From Gammaproteobacteria bacterium (GTDB lineage: Bacteria > Pseudomonadota > Gammaproteobacteria > JAPPPA01), in the NCBI GenBank assembly GCA_028817755.1, contig JAPPPA010000062.1, positions 1 through 8,512 on the forward strand: a stretch of DNA of 8,512 bases, given 5' to 3'. The notes under the pieces are model-generated. The model was not told the DNA's origin. It made no database searches and saw only the letters and a list, made by a program, of their open reading frames with translations. Shown here one piece after another: positions 1-5,273 of the stretch; the stretch's first letter is position 1; each line of letters starts with the position of its first letter. A program made the translations under genes and the position numbers.

Positions 1-519
1 CATGCAGGAGAAGCCGTCGCGCCAGATGATACGTTGGTGGAACGACTGCGGTAGGTCGTCAAAGCGGTTGATTACCAGATCAACGTTGCCGCCTTCTACG
101 TCTTTATAGCTAACGTCACTGGGCGTGAGAATATCGAGGGTGATATTGGGGGCGATGCTTTGCATGCGTTGCAGTAGCGGCGGCATTAAGGTGCATTCGC
201 TGTAGTCGCTCACGCAGAGGCGGAATACGCGGTCGGCGACCGCTGGGTCGAAGCCTTTGTCGGGTTCTACGGCGAGTTCGATTGAGGCGACGATATTACG
301 TATCAGCGGTTGTAGTTCTTCGGCACGCTCGGTGGGGCTCATGCCGTCTTTGGTACGGATAAGAATAGGGTCTGAAAACAGGTCGCGCAGGCGGCGTAAG
401 CCATTGCTCACAGCGGGCTGGCTAATGCCCAAGCTCTCGGCTGCCTGAGTCACATTGCGAGTGGCGAGCAGGGCGTCTAGGTAGACCAGTAGGTTGAGGT
501 CGATGTTTTTCAGGTTCAT
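1..519 (-). CDS. LysR-type transcriptional regulator (N-terminal 173 residues; truncated by window edge)
   Basis: Reading the minus strand from ATG at 519-517 gives an open frame of 173 codons that runs off the left edge. The protein begins MNLKNIDLNLLVYLDALL and has a winged helix-turn-helix at about residues 18-60, with the hallmark TQAAESLGISQPAVSNGLRRLR at 24-45. The linker helix follows, and the effector-binding domain begins near residue 97 (VFRLCVSDYSE). This is the standard LysR layout; family members are about 300 residues, so roughly 130 are missing. The start of the effector domain resembles the NodD/NahR/PcpR-like branch, but the ligand cannot be told. No good Shine-Dalgarno precedes the ATG, yet this is where LysR proteins normally begin. 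It is divergent from isocitrate lyase, with a T-N11-A palindrome 32 bases upstream of its start, so autoregulation and control of the neighbour are likely by inference. Confidence 0.93.
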   Translation of the reverse strand, partial: MNLKNIDLNLLVYLDALLATRNVTQAAESLGISQPAVSNGLRRLRDLFSDPILIRTKDGMSPTERAEELQPLIRNIVASIELAVEPDKGFDPAVADRVFRLCVSDYSECTLMPPLLQRMQSIAPNITLDILTPSDVSYKDVEGGNVDLVINRFDDLPQSFHQRIIWRDGFSCM

Positions 520-551
520 GGCGCGGGCGACTGAGGGCTGGCTAGATAGCT

Positions 552-572
552 ATTATTCACCAAATGGATAAT
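552..572. promoter_or_regulatory. Putative LysR-type operator (T-N11-A palindrome)
   Basis: The site reads ATTAT, then 11 bases, then ATAAT, a perfect five-base inverted repeat with T-N11-A geometry. The dyad extends inward: ATTATTCA faces TGGATAAT with seven of eight bases paired. LysR-family regulators characteristically bind this motif in the divergent region next to their own gene. It lies 32 bases upstream of the regulator start and about 115 bases upstream of the isocitrate lyase start. The assignment to this particular regulator is inferred from position. Confidence 0.65.
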
Positions 573-577
573 GAACA

Positions 578-593
578 TAATAGGTATTTATTA
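578..593. promoter_or_regulatory. Second AT-rich dyad, possible secondary regulator site or promoter element
   Basis: TAATA, six bases, TATTA form a perfect five-base inverted repeat with a paired TA in the centre. It sits five bases from the T-N11-A box, between it and the possible aceA promoter, which is where LysR proteins often make a second, activation-site contact. The tract is very AT-rich, so chance or overlap with promoter elements is also plausible. Confidence 0.3.
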
Positions 594-620
594 GATTTAT
601 TTTCTGGGCCTGTCTAAAAT
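592..620 (+). promoter_or_regulatory. Possible aceA promoter
   Basis: A TAAAAT hexamer at 615-620 is a good -10 match (five of six to TATAAT). The matching -35 position (592-597, TAGATT, 17-base spacing) is poor. A good -10 with a weak -35 is what an activator-dependent promoter looks like, and the LysR-type box lies about 20-40 bases upstream of the -35. Transcription would start near 627, giving a leader of about 60 bases. This is a pattern match only. Confidence 0.35.
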
Positions 621-675
621 ACGCGACCCCGATGCCCTAATGGCTTAGGTTTCCTTTGTGTTTCTATCATTTAAT

Positions 676-679
676 AGGA
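676..679 (+). promoter_or_regulatory. Ribosome binding site of aceA, decides the start
   Basis: AGGA lies seven bases before the ATG at 687, an ideal spacing. Only one base separates it from the in-frame TTG at 681, so the ATG is preferred as the start. Confidence 0.8.
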
Positions 680-686
680 TTTGAAA

Positions 687-2282
687 ATGACACAATACAA
701 TGACGACATCGCTTCTATCCAAAGCGTAAAAGAAGCGGCTGGTAGCCCTTGGGATGCTATCAATCCTGAATCTGCGGCTCGCATGCGCGCTCAGAACAAA
801 TTCAAGACTGGCCTTGAAATCGCTCAGTACACCGCCGACATCATGCGTCGCGACATGGCTGAGTTCGACAAAGACAAAACCAAGTACACCCAGTCTCTAG
901 GCTGCTGGCACGGTTTTGTAGGTCAGCAAAAACTGATCTCTATTAAGAAGCACTTCGGTACTACCGAGCGTAAATACCTATACCTTTCAGGTTGGATGGT
1001 TGCTGCGCTACGTTCTGACTTCGGTCCTCTTCCTGACCAGTCTATGCACGAGAAGACTGCGGTTGCTGGCCTTGTAGAAGAGCTTTACACCTTCCTACGT
1101 CAAGCTGACGCACGTGAGCTTGGTGGCCTATTCCGTGAGCTAGATAAAGCGCGCGAAGCTGGTGATTCTGCTAAAGAAGCTGAAATCCTAGACGCTATCG
1201 ACAACCACGAAACGCACGTTGTGCCTATCGTTGCTGATATCGACGCCGGTTTTGGTAACGCTGAAGCGACTTACCTAATGGCTAAGCAAATGATCGAAGC
1301 TGGTGCTTGCGCCCTTCAGATCGAAAACCAAGTAGCTGACGAAAAGCAGTGTGGTCACCAAGACGGTAAAGTTACCGTTCCTCACGCTGACTTCCACGGC
1401 AAGCTACGTGCACTGCGTTACGCTTTCCTAGAGCTAGGCATCGACAACGGTATCATCGTTGCACGTACTGACTCTGAAGGCGCTGGCCTTACCAAAGAAA
1501 TCGCTGTAGTTAACGAGCCTGGCGATTCTGGCGACATCTACAACTCTTACCTAGACGTTGAAGAAGTAGCTCCAGAAGACACTGCTGAAGGCGACGTGCT
1601 TATCAGCCGTGACGGCAAGCTTGTACGTCCTAAGCGTCTACCTTCTGGCCTATACCAGTTCCGTCAAGGCACTGGCCATGAGCGTTGCGTATTTGACTGC
1701 ATCGGTGCGATCAACGCTGGCGCTGACTTGCTATGGATCGAAACTGCTGTTCCTACCGTGCACGAAATTAAAGGCATGATGGACGAAGTTCGCAAAGTAC
1801 ACCCAGACGCGAAGTTGGTTTACAACAACTCTCCTTCGTTCAACTGGACTTTGAACTTCCGCCAACAAACTTACGATGCATGGGCTGCTGAAGGCAAAGA
1901 CGTTTCTGCTTACGACCGCGACAACCTAATGTCTGCTGAGTACGACGACTCTGAGCTATCTGCTGCTGCTGACGCTCGCGTACGTACCTTCCAAGCTGAC
2001 ACTTCTCGCGAAGCGAACGTGTTCCACCACCTAATCACTCTACCGACTTATCACACCACTGCTCTGTCAGTTGATAACTTGTCTAAAGAGTACTTCGGTG
2101 ACGAAGGCATGTTGGGTTATGTTGCTGGCGTTCAGCGTAAAGAGATCCGTCAAGGCATCGCTTGCGTTAAGCACCAAAACATGGCCGGTTCAGACATGGG
2201 CGACGACCACAAAGAATACTTTGCTGGTGACCGTGCTCTGAAAGCTGGTGGTGCGAAAAACACCTCAAACCAGTTCAGCTAA
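687..2282 (+). CDS. aceA: Isocitrate lyase (531 residues, Pseudomonas-type)
   Basis: Isocitrate lyase cleaves isocitrate to glyoxylate and succinate in the cytoplasm, the first step of the glyoxylate shunt needed for growth on acetate and fatty acids. The protein shows the family marks: YLSGWM at 99-104, the metal-binding strand VADIDAGFGN at 182-191, and the catalytic loop KQCGHQDGKV at 220-229 with Cys222. IIVARTDSEGAG follows in the barrel, then NNSPSFNWT, which contacts substrate. The KQCGH form and a length of 531 fit the longer Pseudomonas aeruginosa type rather than the roughly 430-residue Escherichia coli AceA (KKCGH). The ATG at 687 is chosen because AGGA precedes it by seven bases; TTG at 681 would add only two residues. 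No malate synthase or kinase gene is adjacent, and tandem terminators follow, so it is probably monocistronic. Leucine codons are strongly skewed to CTA and CTT, unlike the mutasome genes, as expected of a highly expressed gene. Confidence 0.98.
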   Translation: MTQYNDDIASIQSVKEAAGSPWDAINPESAARMRAQNKFKTGLEIAQYTADIMRRDMAEFDKDKTKYTQSLGCWHGFVGQQKLISIKKHFGTTERKYLYLSGWMVAALRSDFGPLPDQSMHEKTAVAGLVEELYTFLRQADARELGGLFRELDKAREAGDSAKEAEILDAIDNHETHVVPIVADIDAGFGNAEATYLMAKQMIEAGACALQIENQVADEKQCGHQDGKVTVPHADFHGKLRALRYAFLELGIDNGIIVARTDSEGAGLTKEIAVVNEPGDSGDIYNSYLDVEEVAPEDTAEGDVLISRDGKLVRPKRLPSGLYQFRQGTGHERCVFDCIGAINAGADLLWIETAVPTVHEIKGMMDEVRKVHPDAKLVYNNSPSFNWTLNFRQQTYDAWAAEGKDVSAYDRDNLMSAEYDDSELSAAADARVRTFQADTSREANVFHHLITLPTYHTTALSVDNLSKEYFGDEGMLGYVAGVQRKEIRQGIACVKHQNMAGSDMGDDHKEYFAGDRALKAGGAKNTSNQFS

Positions 2283-2295
2283 GCGATTAGCTATT

Positions 2296-2332
2296 AAAGC
2301 GCCTTGGCTGCTTGTTAGCCAAGGCCGCTTTT
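2296..2332 (+). terminator. Intrinsic terminator 1 after aceA
   Basis: CCTTGGCT (2302-2309) pairs perfectly with AGCCAAGG (2317-2324) around a seven-base loop. The stem extends outward as AAAGCG against CGCTTT with a single bulged C, giving about 14 pairs. It ends in a short run of four T, so it may be only partly efficient alone. It begins 14 bases after the aceA stop codon. Confidence 0.8.
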
Positions 2333-2339
2333 CAGAAAG

Positions 2340-2373
2340 AAGGCGGCTCCTTGCGAAAGGCGTCGCCTTTTTT
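2340..2373 (+). terminator. Intrinsic terminator 2 after aceA (GNRA-capped)
   Basis: AAGGCG (2340-2345) pairs with CGCCTT (2364-2369). After a three-by-three internal loop, CCTT pairs with AAGG around a GCGA tetraloop (2353-2356), a stable GNRA type. A run of six T follows directly (2368-2373). With the hairpin just upstream it makes a tandem terminator that insulates the next gene from the strong aceA transcript. Confidence 0.8.
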
Positions 2374-2417
2374 CTTAAAAGCGTTTATTAATTTATTTGA
2401 ACACTACGGTTGTTGCT

Positions 2418-2981
2418 ATGTCTGCTACTCCTGCCTACCTTAAAGACGCCAAAGACGTATTAACTGAGCAAGGTTTTACCACCAGTAATGTGTGGTATCA
2501 CGGCACCTCGTCCGAGCTATTGGAATCCATCCAAGCGGATGGCTTAAAGCGCTCTGGTGATAAAGCCATTAAAGAGTCGTTGAAAAAGACCATGGCGACC
2601 ATTCAGCATGAGGTTCAAGATTCCGTAGAGCCAGTGTTCTTAACCCCAAGCAAAGAACTGGCCTACTACTGGGCCGAACAAAAAACACGCGAGCGCCAAG
2701 CCCGCCTAGGCGGCAATGACAAGCCCGTTGTATTGGCGGTAAACCTGCCAGAAGACCTAAACGCCAAAGTAAAACCAGACGTAGGCGCCGCGAGCCTATT
2801 GCTACTGGAAGAGGGCGAACACTTTCTCGCTCACCTAGCCAAAATTTACCAAGACAACAACGCCGGTATCCCCGAAATTGACCTAATGAAAGCCGAGCGT
2901 ATGGAATACCTCAGCGTATTGGGTATGGCTTATCTAGATAGTGATATAGATGCTGAATATGTAAGCGTTGTTGCTGATTAA
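2418..2981 (+). CDS. Uncharacterised protein, possible ADP-ribosyltransferase (PARP/KptA-like) fold
   Basis: This 187-residue soluble protein has no signal peptide or membrane segment. I do not recognise it as a named family. VWYHGTSSELLESIQADGLKR at 25-45 has the YHGT-(S)-x-helix-xGL layout of the first motif in the ADP-ribosyltransferase superfamily (PARP, KptA/Tpt1, DarT, Arr), where the His contacts NAD. VFLTPSKELAYYWAEQ at 73-88 matches the usual second motif, a strand ending in a hydroxyl residue followed by a helix with A-x-x-(Y/W)-A. MEYLSVLG at 162-169 could supply the third-motif Glu (E163), as in the EY(I/L) strand of PARPs. These are pattern matches, and catalytic activity is inference. 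The start is unsure: ATG at 2418 is used, but in-frame TTG at 2397 would add seven residues, and neither has a good Shine-Dalgarno. Terminators on both sides suggest a single-gene unit. Confidence 0.75.
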   Translation: MSATPAYLKDAKDVLTEQGFTTSNVWYHGTSSELLESIQADGLKRSGDKAIKESLKKTMATIQHEVQDSVEPVFLTPSKELAYYWAEQKTRERQARLGGNDKPVVLAVNLPEDLNAKVKPDVGAASLLLLEEGEHFLAHLAKIYQDNNAGIPEIDLMKAERMEYLSVLGMAYLDSDIDAEYVSVVAD

Positions 2982-3004
2982 AGTGTTTTTCACTGCATCG
3001 TGTG

Positions 3005-3030
3005 AGGCCCCGCTTTAGCGGGGCTTTTTT
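3005..3030 (+). terminator. Strong intrinsic terminator between the 187-residue gene and imuA
   Basis: GCCCCGC (3007-3013) pairs perfectly with GCGGGGC (3018-3024) around a TTTA loop, followed by six T (3025-3030). This is a textbook Rho-independent terminator, 23 bases after the stop codon at 2981. It implies that the imu operon has its own promoter in the next 50 bases. Confidence 0.93.
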
Positions 3031-3061
3031 GTATATAAAGGCTAGGCTTATTAATTGAGCC
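3029..3061 (+). promoter_or_regulatory. Possible imuA promoter with overlapping imperfect palindrome
   Basis: Only 53 bases separate the terminator from the imuA start, so the promoter must lie here or overlap the terminator. TTGTAT (3029-3034) is a fair -35 and the ATTAAT/TAATTG stretch around 3050-3057 a fair -10. A 17-base imperfect palindrome at 3045-3061, GGCTTATTAATTGAGCC, has GGCT/AGCC ends and covers that -10, a position suited to a repressor. No CTGT-N8-ACAG LexA box is present. This is a weak assignment. Confidence 0.28.
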
Positions 3062-3083
3062 ACCCAAGCGTTACCTTTTAAGT

Positions 3084-3752
3084 ATGAAACAGGTCGCGCC
3101 AACTATCCCTCAAGCACCAAATCTGCAAGCGCTTCGCCAGCAGTTGCGCGTGAATGCTTTTTCACAGGTTCGCTCAGGCGCGGTGGTGGGTAGCGGCTTC
3201 GTGTTGTTGGATGAAGCCTTGCCACAGCAAGGCTGGTCAGCAGGTGTTACTGAACTGCTGCTAAGCCATCCGGTTACTCAGGAGTTGTCATTATTATTGC
3301 CAGCCCTTGTTGGCGTGCAACAACAGGGCCGTTGGGGAGTTTTGGTTAACCCACCAGCGATTCCTTATGCGCCTGGTTTGCAGGGTTCTGGCGTGGACTT
3401 GTCGCGCTTGGTGATAATTCGAGAACAGAATGAACCCAACGCTAAAGATAATGCCGCTTGGGCATGTGAGCAGTTATTACAAAGCCAAAGTTGCGGCGTC
3501 ATTGTGGCGTGGTTTGATCCGCGTAAGTTGCAAACGCTACGGCGCTTACAGTTGCTGGCTAAGGCGCAAAATAGCCTGTTGTTTTTATGTCGCCCCTTGT
3601 CGGCTTTGCGGCAATCTTCAGTGGCTCAGGCGCGTATTGAATTGCAGCCTCAGGTTGATGGGCTGAGCCTCACCATTCATAAAATACAGGGTGAAATTAG
3701 GCGGCCACAATTGAGTTTGTCTTGGCCGCGGAGAGAGAAGGATGGCGCTTAA
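3084..3752 (+). CDS. imuA: ImuA, translesion synthesis accessory protein (RecA/SulA-like)
   Basis: ImuA is the first member of the ImuA-ImuB-DnaE2 mutasome, a damage-tolerance complex that bypasses lesions at the cost of mutation. The 222-residue protein is RecA-like but lacks a usable ATP site. The Walker A position after WSAGVTELLL reads SHPVTQE (61-67), without the GKS/T. The conserved NPPAIPYAPGL block lies at 89-99 and a Walker-B-like strand GVIVAWFD at 138-145, followed by the typical LRRLQLLAKA at 152-161. Length and motif order fit gammaproteobacterial ImuA. The ATG at 3084 is the only nearby start, although its Shine-Dalgarno is poor. Its 3' end overlaps imuB by 11 bases, implying translational coupling. 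The preceding gene is not lexA, unlike the classic lexA-imuA-imuB-dnaE2 arrangement. Confidence 0.93.
   Translation: MKQVAPTIPQAPNLQALRQQLRVNAFSQVRSGAVVGSGFVLLDEALPQQGWSAGVTELLLSHPVTQELSLLLPALVGVQQQGRWGVLVNPPAIPYAPGLQGSGVDLSRLVIIREQNEPNAKDNAAWACEQLLQSQSCGVIVAWFDPRKLQTLRRLQLLAKAQNSLLFLCRPLSALRQSSVAQARIELQPQVDGLSLTIHKIQGEIRRPQLSLSWPRREKDGA
3730..3733 (+). promoter_or_regulatory. Ribosome binding site of imuB inside imuA
   Basis: GGAG lies eight bases before the imuB ATG at 3742, within the purine-rich stretch GGAGAGAGAAGG. It is embedded in the last codons of imuA and supports an 11-base gene overlap with coupled translation. Confidence 0.75.
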
Positions 3753-5262
3753 GCTAAAACCCTCGCAGCTACCGGAGCGTCGCCGCTTAACCTTATTGCA
3801 ACGGGGCCAAACGGCTGAGCCTGAGCTGGCTGAGCGTCTATGGGCGGCTGTGCATTTACCGCAATTGCCTTTGGATGTATTGACTCGCGAGGAAGCGCCG
3901 GCCGTTTGCCGTGTTGAACAGCGCGGTCGAGCTTTGGTGTTGGTGGTGAATGCGGCAGCTCAACAGTTGGGCGTAAAAGTAGGCAACACATTAAGCGCGG
4001 CTCGAGCCTTAGCGCCAGAGTTGGTGGTTTTAGAACGCAATGAAACCCTAGAACAACAAGCCGCCGAACAGCTAGCGCTGCAACTCTATGGTTTAAGCGC
4101 CTGGGTGCATATTTCTGAACCCGCCATGGTGCTGCTGGAGCTAAAAGCCAGCCTAAAATTATTTGGCGGCATAGATAAATTGCTGGCTATCTTGCGCGCT
4201 TCGGTAGAGCAGCATTATTCGCAATTTGTGATTGCCGTTGCCCCCACGCCCAGCGCTGCCATGTTGTTGGCGCGTGCGGGTGACGAAGAACCGCTGCTGC
4301 ATACCCCAAATACACCGGGTCGATTGGCGCAGCTACCACTAAGGGTAATGGCAGCAACAAAACCAGAGTGGTTGTCGCGCCTAGAAAAATTAGGTTTACA
4401 GCATTACGGCGAGTTGTTGCGTTTGCCGCGAGCAGGTCTACAGAAGCGTTTTGGTGCGGAGCTGGGCGATTATTTGCAAAGCCTATTGGGGCAGAAGCCA
4501 GAATGTCCAGCTGCGTGGAAACCGCCCGCGCGCTATGAGCAACAGCAAAACCTGCAAGACGAACTCAGTCACAGCGCCGATTTGCTGCCTGCGTTATTAA
4601 CCATGTTGGAAGCGCTATGCGAATGGTTACAACAACGTGCCGCAAGGGTACAGCGTTTTAGTGTGCAGCTTTACGGCTATAAGCAGCGTTTAGTGCAGTT
4701 TGAAGTTGTTTTTCTGCGGCCTAATAACCGGGTTGAGGCAATGCGAAAATTGCTTGAGCTACGCTTAGAGCGCGAAGTATTGGCGGCGCCTGTGATTAGC
4801 ATAACGCTAAGCGCCGAGCAGCTCATTTACCCGCGCGCACTGAGCATAGGTCAGCAAAGCCTGTGGATGGACCAGCAGAACCAAGACGATAGCTGGTGGG
4901 ATAGTTTAGAAACCATTCAGGCTCGTCTAGGAGCAGACGCCGCGTTGAGCCTTGCTTGCCAAGATGAGCACCGGCCAGAAATGGCGTGGAAAAGCGTGTT
5001 GCCGGGCGAGCAAATTGACATTGTGCCGCTCGCTGCTGAACGGCCTTTATGGTTGTTTGAAGAGCCCCGCCGACTGAGCTACACCGAACAGCACCGTCTA
5101 TGCTTGCAGTCGCGCCCCGAGCGTATTGCTAGTGGCTGGTGGGATAAGGATGCGGTATATCGAGACTATTTCGTTGCCCAAGTAGGCAATCAAAAATTGT
5201 GGGTGTTTCGTGACGTGGCCCAAGAGCCTGCACAGTGGTTTTGCCATGGTGTGTTCAGGTAA
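3742..5262 (+). CDS. imuB: ImuB, catalytically inactive Y-family polymerase homologue
   Basis: ImuB is the hub of the mutasome: it binds the beta clamp, ImuA and DnaE2 but does not itself polymerise. The 506-residue protein has the Y-family core without its acidic catalytic set. The first motif reads RLWAAVHLPQLPLDVL (32-47) where DinB has its DxDxFFA, and the second reads EPAMVLLELKASLKLFGG (126-143), the usual ImuB version ending in FGG. A helix-hairpin-helix-like segment, LLRLPRAGLQKRFG, lies at about 225-238. QQSLW at 371-375 resembles the pentameric clamp-binding motif QL(S/D)LF and sits in the expected place after the little-finger region. The ImuB C-terminal domain is clear: ERIASGWWD (460-468), RDYFVAQ (474-480) and LWVFRD (486-491). 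About 30 residues precede the usual ImuB N-terminus, but the Shine-Dalgarno at 3730 supports this start. Confidence 0.95.
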   Translation: MALKLKPSQLPERRRLTLLQRGQTAEPELAERLWAAVHLPQLPLDVLTREEAPAVCRVEQRGRALVLVVNAAAQQLGVKVGNTLSAARALAPELVVLERNETLEQQAAEQLALQLYGLSAWVHISEPAMVLLELKASLKLFGGIDKLLAILRASVEQHYSQFVIAVAPTPSAAMLLARAGDEEPLLHTPNTPGRLAQLPLRVMAATKPEWLSRLEKLGLQHYGELLRLPRAGLQKRFGAELGDYLQSLLGQKPECPAAWKPPARYEQQQNLQDELSHSADLLPALLTMLEALCEWLQQRAARVQRFSVQLYGYKQRLVQFEVVFLRPNNRVEAMRKLLELRLEREVLAAPVISITLSAEQLIYPRALSIGQQSLWMDQQNQDDSWWDSLETIQARLGADAALSLACQDEHRPEMAWKSVLPGEQIDIVPLAAERPLWLFEEPRRLSYTEQHRLCLQSRPERIASGWWDKDAVYRDYFVAQVGNQKLWVFRDVAQEPAQWFCHGVFR

Positions 5263-5273
5263 GCCTGCCAGTG

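Noticed and set aside
257..448. 63-codon open frame on the plus strand
   Set aside because: It lies opposite the clear LysR-type coding sequence on the minus strand and its serine/arginine-rich product has no recognisable motifs.
681..686. TTG at 681 as the aceA start
   Set aside because: It would leave only one base after the AGGA ribosome site, while ATG 687 has ideal spacing and gives the 531-residue family length with Cys222 in register.
2982..2996. Small AGTG/CACT hairpin just after the 187-residue gene
   Set aside because: Only four pairs with a T loop and no function suggested; the real terminator lies just downstream.
2911..3102. Minus-strand open frame across the 187-residue gene end and the imuA leader
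   Set aside because: It runs through a perfect intrinsic terminator and overlaps two plus-strand genes; no motif or ribosome site supports it.
3430..3666. 78-codon alternative-frame reading inside imuA
   Set aside because: It overlaps conserved ImuA sequence in another frame and lacks its own initiation signal or motifs.
3749..3991. Minus-strand open frame inside imuB
   Set aside because: The plus-strand frame encodes conserved ImuB motifs across this stretch; the antisense product is not recognisable.
5235..5273. GTG at 5235 as the dnaE2 start
   Set aside because: It would add 13 residues with no family match (VLPWCVQVSLPV) and overlap imuB; family proteins begin at MYAELH, encoded from 5274.
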